Assembly (NCBI GenBank): GCA_030601755.1
Contig: JAUWBF010000018.1
Location: forward strand, 1-48,727
Direction of reading: 5' to 3'
DNA: 48,727 nt
Source: Verrucomicrobiota bacterium
GTDB taxonomy: Bacteria > Verrucomicrobiota > Verrucomicrobiia > Opitutales > Opitutaceae
The notes under the pieces were generated by a model that saw nothing but the letters and a program-made list of their open reading frames with translations, ran no database searches and was not told where the DNA came from. Both the position numbers and the translations under genes were made by a program. Position 1 is the first letter of the stretch, and each line of letters starts with the position of its first letter. This document shows positions 14,796-23,071 of this stretch, piece by piece.

Positions 14796-16697
14796 ATGTC
14801 CGTCCAGTTCATCGCCCTCCTCACGCTTTTGACGCCGCTGGCCTCGGCCGCGATCATCGCGTTGTTCCTGCGCAAGCAGGGCACGCTCGCGTCGATCGTC
14901 TCCACGTTGGCCGCCGCCGTGGTCGCCGCCGGTTCGCTCACGCTGGCCTTCGGCGGCTCGCGCTTCGGCGCCGACCTCGGCGCGCCCGTCGCCATCGAGT
15001 GGCTCAAGCTCGGCGACCTCTCCATCTCGCTGGGCTTCCTCTACAACGACCTCGCGGCGCTCATGCTCTCGATCGTCGGCGTCGTCGGCCTGTGCGTGCA
15101 CGTCTTCTCGCTCGGCTACATGCACGACGACTCGGCCAAGGCCCGCTACTTCGGCGGCCTGTCGATCTTCATGTTCTCCATGATCGGCATCGTCCTCGCG
15201 GACAATCTGTTCATGATTTTCATCTTCTGGGAACTGGTCGGTCTCAGCTCCTACCTGCTGATCAACCACTACTGCCTCAAGCAGTCCGCGGCCGACGCCT
15301 CGAAGAAGGCCTTTATCACCAACCGCGTGGGCGACTTCGGTTTCCTGCTCGGCATCATCCTCTGCTACTACGCCTTCGGCACGGTCAACCTGGTCGAGAT
15401 CGGCCACGCCTCGACCGCCGGCACCGTGGTCGCCGCGGCCATCCCGCTGCTACTGTTTTGCGGTGCGGTAGGCAAGTCCGCCCAGCTCCCGTTGCACGTC
15501 TGGCTGCCGGACGCGATGGAAGGCCCCACGCCGGTCTCCGCGCTCATCCACGCCGCCACGATGGTCGCCGCCGGTATATTCATGCTGTGCCGCATCGAGC
15601 CGCTCTTCGCCGCCGCACCCGCGGTCGCGCTGCAGACGGTCATGTGGATCGGCGCGGGCACCGCGCTCTACGCCGCGCTCTGCGCGATCACCCAGAGCGA
15701 CATCAAGAAGGTCCTCGCCTACTCGACGCTCTCGCAGCTCGGCTACATGGTCGCGGCTTTCGGTCTCGGCTCCATCGAACACCTGCACGACGAGACCAAG
15801 ACGGTGGTTATCCTCTCGGCCGGCGTCGGCGCGGCGATGTTCCACCTGACCACGCACGCCTTCTTCAAGGCCCTCATGTTCCTCGGCTCCGGCTCCGTCA
15901 TCCACGGCTGCCACCATGAGCAGGACATCTTCAAGATGGGCGGCCTGTCCAAGAAGATGCCGCTCACCTTCATCACCTTCACCATCGGCGTGCTCGCGAT
16001 CATCGGCATGCCCGGTCTGGCCGGCTTCTTCTCCAAGGACGCGATTCTCTACCTCGCCATGGAGAACAACACCCCGGTGTTCGTCATCCTCACCGTCACC
16101 GCCGTGCTCACCGCGTTCTACATGGTGCGCATGTGGAAGCTGGTCTTTCTCGGCGGCACCCGCTCGGAGGACGCCGACCACGCCCACGAGGGTGGCGCCA
16201 GCATGACGCTGCCGCTGCTCGTTCTCGGTCTGCTGTCCGTCGCGGGCGGCTACGAGGCCATCTACGGCGGCCACTTCGACGGCGTGCTCAAGCAGGTCGC
16301 GCACCCGCATGGCGCGGCCCACGTCACGATCCTGATCGTTTCGCTGGCCGTCATGATCGTCGGCGCGGCGGGCGCGCTGCTGTTCTACAAGTCCGGCCCG
16401 GCCGACTCGCTTCAGCAAAAGGTGCCCGGCGCCTTCGCCGGCCTCAACGTTTTGAAGGCCTCCTTCGACTCCGCCTACGGCTACTACGTCGCCAAGGTCC
16501 AGCAGCGTTTCGCCCTGTTGCTCAACTTCCTCGACCAGATCCTGATCGCCGGTCTGATCGTCCGCGGCCTTTCCGGCGTCGTCGGACTGTTCGGTCTGGC
16601 GGCCCGCGCGCTGCACACCGGCAACCTGCACGTCTACGTCTATTGGTTCCTCGCGGGAGCCGTCATCCTCTGGGCCCTCGCGGCCGGCACGCTTTAA
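14796..16697 (+). CDS. nuoL: NADH-quinone oxidoreductase subunit L
   Basis: 633-aa antiporter-like proton-pumping subunit. FWELVGLSSYLLINHYC (about 143-159), the buried Lys region in LPDAMEGPTPVSALIHAATM (about 235-254), and SDIKKVLAYSTLSQLGYMVA are the family landmarks. The C-terminal lateral helix region runs from about residue 540. Length is typical (600-650). It starts at an ATG preceded by CACCCTTTTCCCAC with no Shine-Dalgarno. Separation from nuoK by the ORF6N gene is unusual for this operon. Confidence 0.97.
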   Translation: MSVQFIALLTLLTPLASAAIIALFLRKQGTLASIVSTLAAAVVAAGSLTLAFGGSRFGADLGAPVAIEWLKLGDLSISLGFLYNDLAALMLSIVGVVGLCVHVFSLGYMHDDSAKARYFGGLSIFMFSMIGIVLADNLFMIFIFWELVGLSSYLLINHYCLKQSAADASKKAFITNRVGDFGFLLGIILCYYAFGTVNLVEIGHASTAGTVVAAAIPLLLFCGAVGKSAQLPLHVWLPDAMEGPTPVSALIHAATMVAAGIFMLCRIEPLFAAAPAVALQTVMWIGAGTALYAALCAITQSDIKKVLAYSTLSQLGYMVAAFGLGSIEHLHDETKTVVILSAGVGAAMFHLTTHAFFKALMFLGSGSVIHGCHHEQDIFKMGGLSKKMPLTFITFTIGVLAIIGMPGLAGFFSKDAILYLAMENNTPVFVILTVTAVLTAFYMVRMWKLVFLGGTRSEDADHAHEGGASMTLPLLVLGLLSVAGGYEAIYGGHFDGVLKQVAHPHGAAHVTILIVSLAVMIVGAAGALLFYKSGPADSLQQKVPGAFAGLNVLKASFDSAYGYYVAKVQQRFALLLNFLDQILIAGLIVRGLSGVVGLFGLAARALHTGNLHVYVYWFLAGAVILWALAAGTL

Positions 16698-16710
16698 CAC
16701 CTTTCAATCC

Positions 16711-16838
16711 GTCCAACGTCAAAAGTCTCAACGTCCAACGTCACCACCACTCGCTTCGCTCATCACCAAATCGACAGGTTGATCGGCCGCTCCGCGGCCC
16801 GCTAGCGACCTTCGACTTTGGACCTTAAGACCTTCGAC
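16711..16838. repeat. Periodic-arm inverted repeat C (nuoL/nuoM junction)
   Basis: Left arm 16711-16742 and right arm 16807-16838, 32 nt each, 22 matching, around a 64-nt loop. Each arm is a 7-8 nt tandem: left GTCCAAC-GTCAAAA-GTCTCAAC, right GACCTTC-GACTTTG-GACC. The element starts 13 nt after the nuoL stop and ends 12 nt before the nuoM ATG. Several mismatches fall at the same positions in every unit (C versus G). Confidence 0.8.
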
Positions 16839-16850
16839 CTCTTTTCAGCC

Positions 16851-18386
16851 ATGAACCCTCTTCCCTTCGACCCGCTTCTGGTCTCCATCGTCGCTCCGCT
16901 GCTCGCGGCCGGCCTGCTTGCGATCGGGCTGCCCGCCAAGCTCGGCAAGGCCGTCGCCGCCGTCGGCTTCGTGCTGCCGGCCCTGCTGGCGCTGCACTGC
17001 TGGTTCTATTTCGACGCCACCGGCGCGGACTACGCTTACCTCACCGGCTACGACACCGGCCTCGGCTACTTCGGCATCAACCTCATGCTCGGCCTCAACG
17101 GCATCTCCATGCCGCTCTATCTGATGGCCGGCATCGTCGGCCTCGCCGCCGGTCTTTACGCGCTGCAATCCAAGGCCGAGCGCCAGCCGCTCTACCTCGG
17201 GCTCCTCTTGGTCATGCAGGCCGGTTTGATGGGCGTGTTTTCCAGCGTGGACGTGTTCTTCTTCTACTTCTTCCACGAACTGGCCCTCATCCCGACCTTC
17301 ATCATGGTCGGCATCTGGGGCGGACGTGACCGCGGCTACGCGGCGATGAAAATGACCATCTACCTCACGGTTGGCGCGATGCTCTCGCTGCTCGGCCTGA
17401 TCGCCCTCTACTTCAAGAGCGGCGCGGACAACTTCACCATCATCGAGCTCCAGCGCGCGGTGCTCGCGAACGGCCTCTCCGAGACCGTCCAGTCCAACAT
17501 TTTCGCCCTCCTGCTCTTCGGCTTCGGCATCCTCGTCTCGCTCTGGCCGTTCCACACCTGGGCGCCGCTCGGCTACTCCGAGGCTCCCAGCTCGGCCGCG
17601 ATGCTGCACTCCGGCGTGCTGAAAAAGTTCGGTCTCTACGGACTGATCCAGATCGCCCTGCCGCTGCTGCCCGAAGGTTTTGCCAAGTGGGTTTGCCTCT
17701 TCGCCGCGCTCGCCGTGTTCGGCAACCTGATCGTCATCGGCCTCGTCACCATCGCGCAGAGCGACCTGAAGAAGATGGTCGGTTACAGCTCGGTCATGCA
17801 CATGGGCTACGCGTTCCTCGGTCTCGCCTGCTACTCGGCGGTCGGCATCGGCGGCGTCGTCATGATGATGGTCGCCCACGGTCTGTCCGCGGCGCTGCTT
17901 TTCCTGCTCTCGACCAGCATCCACCACCGCACCAAGACCTTTGAGATGTCCGACATGGGCGGCCTCGTGAAACACGCGCCCGTGCTCGCGGCCTTCTTCG
18001 TCGCGGCGACCTTCGCCTCGATCGGCCTGCCCGGCTTGGCCAACTTCTGGGGTGAACTCGCGATCTTCGTCGCCGCCTGGGACTTCTCGCCCGCGCTGAC
18101 GGTTGTGTCCGTCTCCGGCGTGGTCATCTCCGCGATCTACGGCCTGCGCTCCGCGGCCAAGGTTTTCTTCGGCTCCGAGAGCGAGGCCTTCGCCAAGGTC
18201 GCCGCCGAACAAAAACCCGCCGATCTCACCTGCTGCGAGAAGCTGCCGGCGCTCATCCTTCTGGTCGCGCTGCTGGCCATCGGCCTCTGGCCCAAGACCA
18301 TCTCCGGTCCCGTGACCGCCGCCGCCGAGGCCACCTTCGCCAACGCTCCCGCCGCCGCGGTCGACACCGCCGCCCTCTCCCGCTGA
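16851..18386 (+). CDS. nuoM: NADH-quinone oxidoreductase subunit M
   Basis: 511-aa antiporter-like subunit with about 14 helices. The conserved FFFYFFHELALIPTFIMVGIWGG region carries the buried glutamate (HELALIP), and LWPFHTWAPLGYSEAPSSAA and SDLKKMVGYSSVMHMGYAF mark the proton-channel lysines. The ATG at 16851 leaves out 11 codons that fall in the repeat arm. The leader CTCTTTTCAGCC is pyrimidine-rich. It is followed 22 nt later by nuoN. Confidence 0.97.
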   Translation: MNPLPFDPLLVSIVAPLLAAGLLAIGLPAKLGKAVAAVGFVLPALLALHCWFYFDATGADYAYLTGYDTGLGYFGINLMLGLNGISMPLYLMAGIVGLAAGLYALQSKAERQPLYLGLLLVMQAGLMGVFSSVDVFFFYFFHELALIPTFIMVGIWGGRDRGYAAMKMTIYLTVGAMLSLLGLIALYFKSGADNFTIIELQRAVLANGLSETVQSNIFALLLFGFGILVSLWPFHTWAPLGYSEAPSSAAMLHSGVLKKFGLYGLIQIALPLLPEGFAKWVCLFAALAVFGNLIVIGLVTIAQSDLKKMVGYSSVMHMGYAFLGLACYSAVGIGGVVMMMVAHGLSAALLFLLSTSIHHRTKTFEMSDMGGLVKHAPVLAAFFVAATFASIGLPGLANFWGELAIFVAAWDFSPALTVVSVSGVVISAIYGLRSAAKVFFGSESEAFAKVAAEQKPADLTCCEKLPALILLVALLAIGLWPKTISGPVTAAAEATFANAPAAAVDTAALSR

Positions 18387-18408
18387 AACCAACGACTTTT
18401 CTGACGCG

Positions 18409-19956
18409 ATGAATCCCGAACTTATCCAGGCCGCCGCCGACAATCCGTGGATGGCGATCGCTCCCGAGATCGCCCTTGCCGGCCTCGCCCTGCTCCTGCT
18501 CGTGGCGGAGATTTTCCTGCCCAAGTCCAAGCACGGTCTCGTGCCCTCCATCTCGGTGGCGGGTCAGCTTGGCATCCTGGTCGGACTGCTCGTCAACTGG
18601 AACGGCGCCTCCGTCGGCCAGCCGCTCTTCAACGGGCTGCTCATGCCCGGCGCGCACACCCAGTTCCTGCGCGCGTTCTTCGTCGCCTCGTCGCTGCTGG
18701 TCAGCGTGCTCGGCGTCGTCGCCCTCGCGAAGCAGAAGATGCCCAAGGTCGAGTTCTTCGTCATCGTGCAGGTGGTCTCCGCCGCGATGATGCTCCTCTC
18801 GCAGGCCAATCACTTCGTGCTGATGTTCGTGGCGCTCGAGACGGTCACCGTCGGCTTCTACATCCTCGTCAGCTACGTGCGCACCAACCCGCTCACGCTC
18901 GAGGCCGGCCTCAAATACCTCATCACCGGCGCGCTCAGCTCCGGCCTGTTGCTCTTCGGCATCGTGCTCCTCTACGGCGTGGCTGGCAATCCGACGCTCC
19001 CCGGCTCCAGCGCGGACTCGATGAACTTCGACGCGCTCTACGGCTTCCTTCAGGCCAACCCGGGCAACTTCCTCGCCTCGCTCGGCATCGTGCTCGTTCT
19101 CTCCGGCGTGGCGTTCAAGATCGGCGCCGTTCCGTTCCAGATCTGGATCCCCGATGTTTATCAGGGTGCGCCGACTCCCGTGACCGCGTTCCTCGCCGTT
19201 TCTTCCAAGGCCGCCGGTTTCGCGATCCTGCTGACGCTCGTCAACGTGTTCTCACCCTATGCCGGTCTGGTCGCCACGGTCATCGCGATCATGGCCGCCG
19301 CCACCATTCTCTTCGGCAACCTCGCCGCGCTGACCCAGCACAACGTCAAGCGTCTGCTCGGCCTCTCCGGCGTGTCGCACGCGGGCTACCTGTTGATCGG
19401 CGTGCTTGCCTCGCTGACCGTGCCGGTCGCCGCCAGCGCCATCTACTTCTACCTGTTCGCCTACCTGCTGGCCTCCTTCGCGGTCTTCGGCGTGATGACC
19501 CACGTCGCCGGCGAGAACGACGCCGATCAGGAACTCGACCACTACACCGACCTCGCCAAGACCAACCCGTTCCTTGGTGGCATCCTCGCCATCGGTCTCG
19601 GCTCGCTCGCGGGCATCCCGCCGCTGGCCGGTTTCATGGGCAAGCTGCTCGTGTTCATGACCGTCTTCGCCGCCGCCGGCGCGCCGGTCGGTCCGCTCAC
19701 CGCCGGTTGCTACTACGGTCTGCTCGGCGTCGCCATCGTCGGCGTGGTGATCTCGATTTATTACTACTTCGGCTGGATCAAGGCCGCCTACTTCGACACC
19801 TGGCGCGCGCCGCTGCTCGAGGGCGAGACCGATCCGACCCCCGCCCGCACGCCGGTCGCCTGCTGGATGCGCCTGACCCTCGGTTTGCTCGCACTGGCCT
19901 CGGTGGTGCTCGGCCTTTATCAGGGCCCGGTCGCTGGTTGGCTGTTGCTGCGCTGA
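18409..19956 (+). CDS. nuoN: NADH-quinone oxidoreductase subunit N
   Basis: 515-aa antiporter-like subunit that ends the operon. Landmarks are FVALETVTVGFYILVSYVR with the buried Glu, the KIGAVPFQIWIPDVYQGAPT motif at about residues 240-260, and NVKRLLGLSGVSHAGYLLIG. Length is slightly above the usual 480-500. It starts 22 nt after nuoM at an ATG preceded by ACTTTTCTGACGCG. A strong GC hairpin follows the stop. Confidence 0.97.
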   Translation: MNPELIQAAADNPWMAIAPEIALAGLALLLLVAEIFLPKSKHGLVPSISVAGQLGILVGLLVNWNGASVGQPLFNGLLMPGAHTQFLRAFFVASSLLVSVLGVVALAKQKMPKVEFFVIVQVVSAAMMLLSQANHFVLMFVALETVTVGFYILVSYVRTNPLTLEAGLKYLITGALSSGLLLFGIVLLYGVAGNPTLPGSSADSMNFDALYGFLQANPGNFLASLGIVLVLSGVAFKIGAVPFQIWIPDVYQGAPTPVTAFLAVSSKAAGFAILLTLVNVFSPYAGLVATVIAIMAAATILFGNLAALTQHNVKRLLGLSGVSHAGYLLIGVLASLTVPVAASAIYFYLFAYLLASFAVFGVMTHVAGENDADQELDHYTDLAKTNPFLGGILAIGLGSLAGIPPLAGFMGKLLVFMTVFAAAGAPVGPLTAGCYYGLLGVAIVGVVISIYYYFGWIKAAYFDTWRAPLLEGETDPTPARTPVACWMRLTLGLLALASVVLGLYQGPVAGWLLLR

Positions 19957-19973
19957 GCCGGGTTTCTGTCCGT

Positions 19974-20005
19974 CCGTCCGGCCTGCTTCGCAGCGGGCCG
20001 GACGG
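19974..20005 (+). terminator. Strong hairpin ending the nuo operon
   Basis: CCGTCCGGCC pairs with GGCCGGACGG, with a further CTGC/GCAG pairing inside. It begins 17 nt after the nuoN stop. There is no T-run, so it may work with Rho or as an mRNA 3' stabiliser. Confidence 0.6.
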
Positions 20006-20072
20006 CGCTGAAGCGGGCTTGTAACATCTTCGGCGCTTGCGGTGCGGCGGCCGCATGCATTGAGGTCTGGGC

Positions 20073-22118
20073 ATGTCCGCATTGCCGCTGAGGTTCGTCT
20101 GGAAACCGCAAAAGCTGACCAACGCCAAGTGGCGTCTGGGCCTGTTCGCATTGCAGCGCACCCGCAAGGGCAGCGAGGTCGTCGTCAACCGGCAGACCGA
20201 CGGACTGCGTCGCCAGCTCAAGATCTCGGCGGTCTTCCTCAGCGTGCGCGGGTTGGTCGTGTGGTCGGTGTCGCTCGCGGTGGTAGGTTATCTGTCGGCC
20301 GCCGTCCTGCTCTACTCGACGCAAAGCCGGCAGCCGCACAACCAGGTCGCGTTCACCGACATCGTCTTTCCCTGGCGCTGGTCCGAGCTGCATCGTCTGC
20401 GCGGCGCCACGTTTCTCGCCCAGGCCGACGACAAGCTCGCCGCCGGCGACATCGGCGGCGCGCTGCCGCTGTTGCGCATCGGCGTGGCCAAGCTGCCCTC
20501 CGACTGGGAGCACCGCCACATCCTCGCGCAACTCTACACGCTGATGCGCGCGCCGGCCGCCGCGCACAAGCTCGTGTTCGAGGGCTTTGCCCACGGTTAT
20601 CCCGACCTCGAGCGCCTGCGCGCCTTGCAACGCATCATGGCCGACAGCGACAGTCCCGAGTTGCAGGAACGGTTTCTCACGCTCGCCCGCGAGGCTCATG
20701 CCCGTGCGGACGGTCCGGCGGCCGACCTGCGACAGATCCACATCTGGCGCGTGCAACTGCTGCTCTCGCAAGACCGGCCCGACGAGGCCGTCGCGCTCGC
20801 CCGCGAGGCGTTCTCGCCCGATGACGCCAACCTGCGCATGTCGCTCATCCGCGCCGCCCTCAAGCGCGACGACCGTGCCGAGGCCGTGCGTCTCTGCGCC
20901 GAGTGGGCCGCGGCCGCGCCCGACGATCCGGTGATGCTTTTCTACGTGGCCGCGATTCACGCCGAGACCGGCGACCGCGCCGGGCTGCACGCCAACGTGC
21001 GCCGTCTGCGCGAGCTCAATCCGCTGGACCGCCGCGTCATCGGACAAGGCGTGCAACTCTACCTGCAGGCCGGCATGGAGGAGCGCGCCAAGGAACTGCT
21101 TGAGGAGGGATTTCTGTGGTTTAGCTCGGAACGCAAGGCGCTGGAAAGCTGGCTGCCGCTCATCGCCGCGCGCGAGAACGAGGCGCTGCTCCTGCGTATC
21201 GAGGAAGTCATGACGGACCACGGTTTCGACACCACCGACGCATTGCTCTGGCGCCTGCACGTGCGGATCCTGCGCCGCGAGTGGGCGCGTGCGGCCGATC
21301 TGGCGGGCTTGCTCGCCGGGCGGGTCGACAAGCTGGAGCCCACCCAGAAGAGCGTCTTCGAGTTGTCCGAGGCGTTGGTCAACGCCTGCGTCGACGGCGG
21401 CGGCGGCACGCAGCAACAACTGGTCACGCTGTTCCGCTCGCCCCGCTACCGCATGAGCTCGCTGCGTTTGGTGATCGAGGGGCTGCTGGCCGCCGGCCGC
21501 GCCGAGACCGCCCGCGAGATCGCCACGCTCGGCCGCGGTCATTTCCCCGAGAGCACCGAACTTGCCGAACTCACCGCGCGCATCGACCAACGACTGGCCG
21601 AGGCCGCCGCCGCGCGGCCGGCCGCGCCGGCCCCCGCGGAGACCGTTCCGACCTATGACGACGCCGGCGCGTTGCTCGCCGAGGTCGACCGGTTGGTCGC
21701 CGCAAAGCAGGGAGCCGAGGCGTTGCGTCTGATCGCGACGACCCGTCGCCAGGCGCCGTCGTGGTGGCCCGCCGCCCAGGAGCCGGTGGCGCGCCGCGAG
21801 CTGACGTTGCTCGCCGAGACCGGCGACCTCTCGATGTTGCAGTTGCGCGTGCGCGAATACCTGCGCGGCGAGCCGGCCCGGCGCGCGACGTTGCTCGAAC
21901 TCGCCGCTCGGTGGCACGCGGCGGATCAACCCAAGGCGGCCCTGCTCGCCGTGCGCGAGGTCCTGAAGCTGGCCCCCGACGACACCGCGGCCCTCAATCT
22001 GCAAAAAACCTGGGACCCGGCTCCGACGCCCGCGCCAACCCCCGCGCCGGCGACAAAACCCGCCGAAGCCGGTGCGGCCACCGAGACGCCGCCCGCCGTG
22101 GTCGCGCCGACGTCCTGA
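20073..22118 (+). CDS. Membrane-anchored TPR-like repeat protein
   Basis: 681 aa. About 50 basic N-terminal residues are followed by one hydrophobic helix (LVVWSVSLAVVGYLSAAVLL, about 53-73). A long Ala/Arg/Leu-rich region of TPR-type helical hairpins then runs from about 100 to 640 (for example DKLAAGDIGGALPLLRIGVA and LLSQDRPDEAVALAREAFSP). The tail is Pro/Thr/Ala-rich with PAPTPAPT repeats. The layout suggests an inner-membrane protein with a large scaffold domain outside the cytoplasmic membrane. It begins 116 nt after nuoN beyond a hairpin, so it is probably a separate transcript. I do not recognise a named family; no catalytic motif is visible. Confidence 0.7.
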   Translation: MSALPLRFVWKPQKLTNAKWRLGLFALQRTRKGSEVVVNRQTDGLRRQLKISAVFLSVRGLVVWSVSLAVVGYLSAAVLLYSTQSRQPHNQVAFTDIVFPWRWSELHRLRGATFLAQADDKLAAGDIGGALPLLRIGVAKLPSDWEHRHILAQLYTLMRAPAAAHKLVFEGFAHGYPDLERLRALQRIMADSDSPELQERFLTLAREAHARADGPAADLRQIHIWRVQLLLSQDRPDEAVALAREAFSPDDANLRMSLIRAALKRDDRAEAVRLCAEWAAAAPDDPVMLFYVAAIHAETGDRAGLHANVRRLRELNPLDRRVIGQGVQLYLQAGMEERAKELLEEGFLWFSSERKALESWLPLIAARENEALLLRIEEVMTDHGFDTTDALLWRLHVRILRREWARAADLAGLLAGRVDKLEPTQKSVFELSEALVNACVDGGGGTQQQLVTLFRSPRYRMSSLRLVIEGLLAAGRAETAREIATLGRGHFPESTELAELTARIDQRLAEAAAARPAAPAPAETVPTYDDAGALLAEVDRLVAAKQGAEALRLIATTRRQAPSWWPAAQEPVARRELTLLAETGDLSMLQLRVREYLRGEPARRATLLELAARWHAADQPKAALLAVREVLKLAPDDTAALNLQKTWDPAPTPAPTPAPATKPAEAGAATETPPAVVAPTS

Positions 22119-22129
22119 GCCGCGAACAC

Positions 22130-22150
22130 TTGGCGATCGCCAGTCGCCAA
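22130..22150. terminator. Hairpin between convergent genes
   Basis: TTGGCGA and TCGCCAA flank a 7-nt loop in the 36-nt gap between the convergent TPR and MscS genes. It could serve both strands; no clear T-run is present. Confidence 0.4.
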
Positions 22151-22154
22151 AGAC

Positions 22155-22865
22155 TCAGCGGGAACGCGCGGGATTGAGCGTCGCGGGGTCGGGGATGGCC
22201 TTCATGGCGGCGTCCTCCGAGGCGGGCTTGGGGGATTTCTCCTCGTCGTCCTTCGGCTTGGCTCCGGTGGGGTGGGGGAAGGGCGGCAGCTTGGCCGGAT
22301 AATTGGCGCTGAGCTGCTGCGCGAGCGAGTGGTGGTAGGGACCGCTCACGCGGCGGATGACCTTTTGAAAAAACAGGTTGTTGGGCACCTGGAAGACCGT
22401 GTGCTCGTCGACCTGCAGCGTGGTGAAGAAGAAGTTGAGGTCGACGATGCGGCCTTGCACGTCCTCGGACTTCAGCTCGATCCAGTCGCCGATGTGAAAG
22501 GGGCGGGTGAACAACAGCAGGACCGTCGCCGACGTGTGGCTGATCAAGCTCCACACCGCCACGAAGCCGATCGCGACCATGGCGAGCACGGTCGACATAA
22601 AGCCCCACACGCCGCCGAGCTCGAAGCCGAATACACCCGCGACCAGCAGGATCGTGATGAGCGTGATCAGCCAGCGCGCCAGACGGCGCACCGGCTGGAC
22701 GTCCAGTTCGGTGAGGTTGGTGCGGCGTGCGATCAGCAGCAGCGCGCGACCGGTGATGAAGTTGAGCACGATGCCGCCGAGCACGACCGCGGCCGCGACC
22801 GGCAGGGCCGAGATCACGGCGGGGAAGTGCTGGTTAAAATAGGCGATGAGATCGTCGAGTGTCAT
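22155..22865 (-). CDS. Small MscS-family mechanosensitive channel
   Basis: 236 aa. Three hydrophobic segments lie at about 15-45, 60-82 and 88-115; the last is followed by the MscS beta-domain signature (PFHIGDWIELKSEDVQGRIVD, then FTTLQVDEHTVFQVPNNLFF). The pore helix and beta-domain are present, but the C-terminal alpha/beta vestibule is short. It is replaced by a charged, Pro-rich tail from about residue 185. Such channels open under membrane tension to release solutes in hypo-osmotic shock. The ATG at 22865 is the only good start. It is convergent with the TPR gene, so it is transcribed alone. Confidence 0.85.
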   Translation of the reverse strand: MTLDDLIAYFNQHFPAVISALPVAAAVVLGGIVLNFITGRALLLIARRTNLTELDVQPVRRLARWLITLITILLVAGVFGFELGGVWGFMSTVLAMVAIGFVAVWSLISHTSATVLLLFTRPFHIGDWIELKSEDVQGRIVDLNFFFTTLQVDEHTVFQVPNNLFFQKVIRRVSGPYHHSLAQQLSANYPAKLPPFPHPTGAKPKDDEEKSPKPASEDAAMKAIPDPATLNPARSR

Positions 22866-22974
22866 GATGATGCGATGGGTGGTTGTTTATGCGGATGAGG
22901 GAATGACAACGAATGCCGTCGACACAGTGCAGCAGGGCATGTGCCCCGCAAGTCAACGGGTGTTTTGATGGCTG

Positions 22975-22992
22975 TGTTACGACGGCATTACG
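22975..22992 (+). promoter_or_regulatory. Possible PhoB/PhoP-type direct repeat
   Basis: TGTTACG-ACGG-CATTACG forms two related 7-mers at an 11-bp period, followed further down by TTTACA (23006-23011). The 11-bp spacing is that of Pho boxes, but the sequence match is loose. It lies about 80 nt upstream of the choice-of-anchor I gene. Confidence 0.2.
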
Positions 22993-23071
22993 GCGTCACC
23001 GAAGCTTTACAGTGCCGCGCTGGCGCTCCGTTCGTGCGACCGCTTCTCATGGCCGCCGTCCATCGCTTCCC

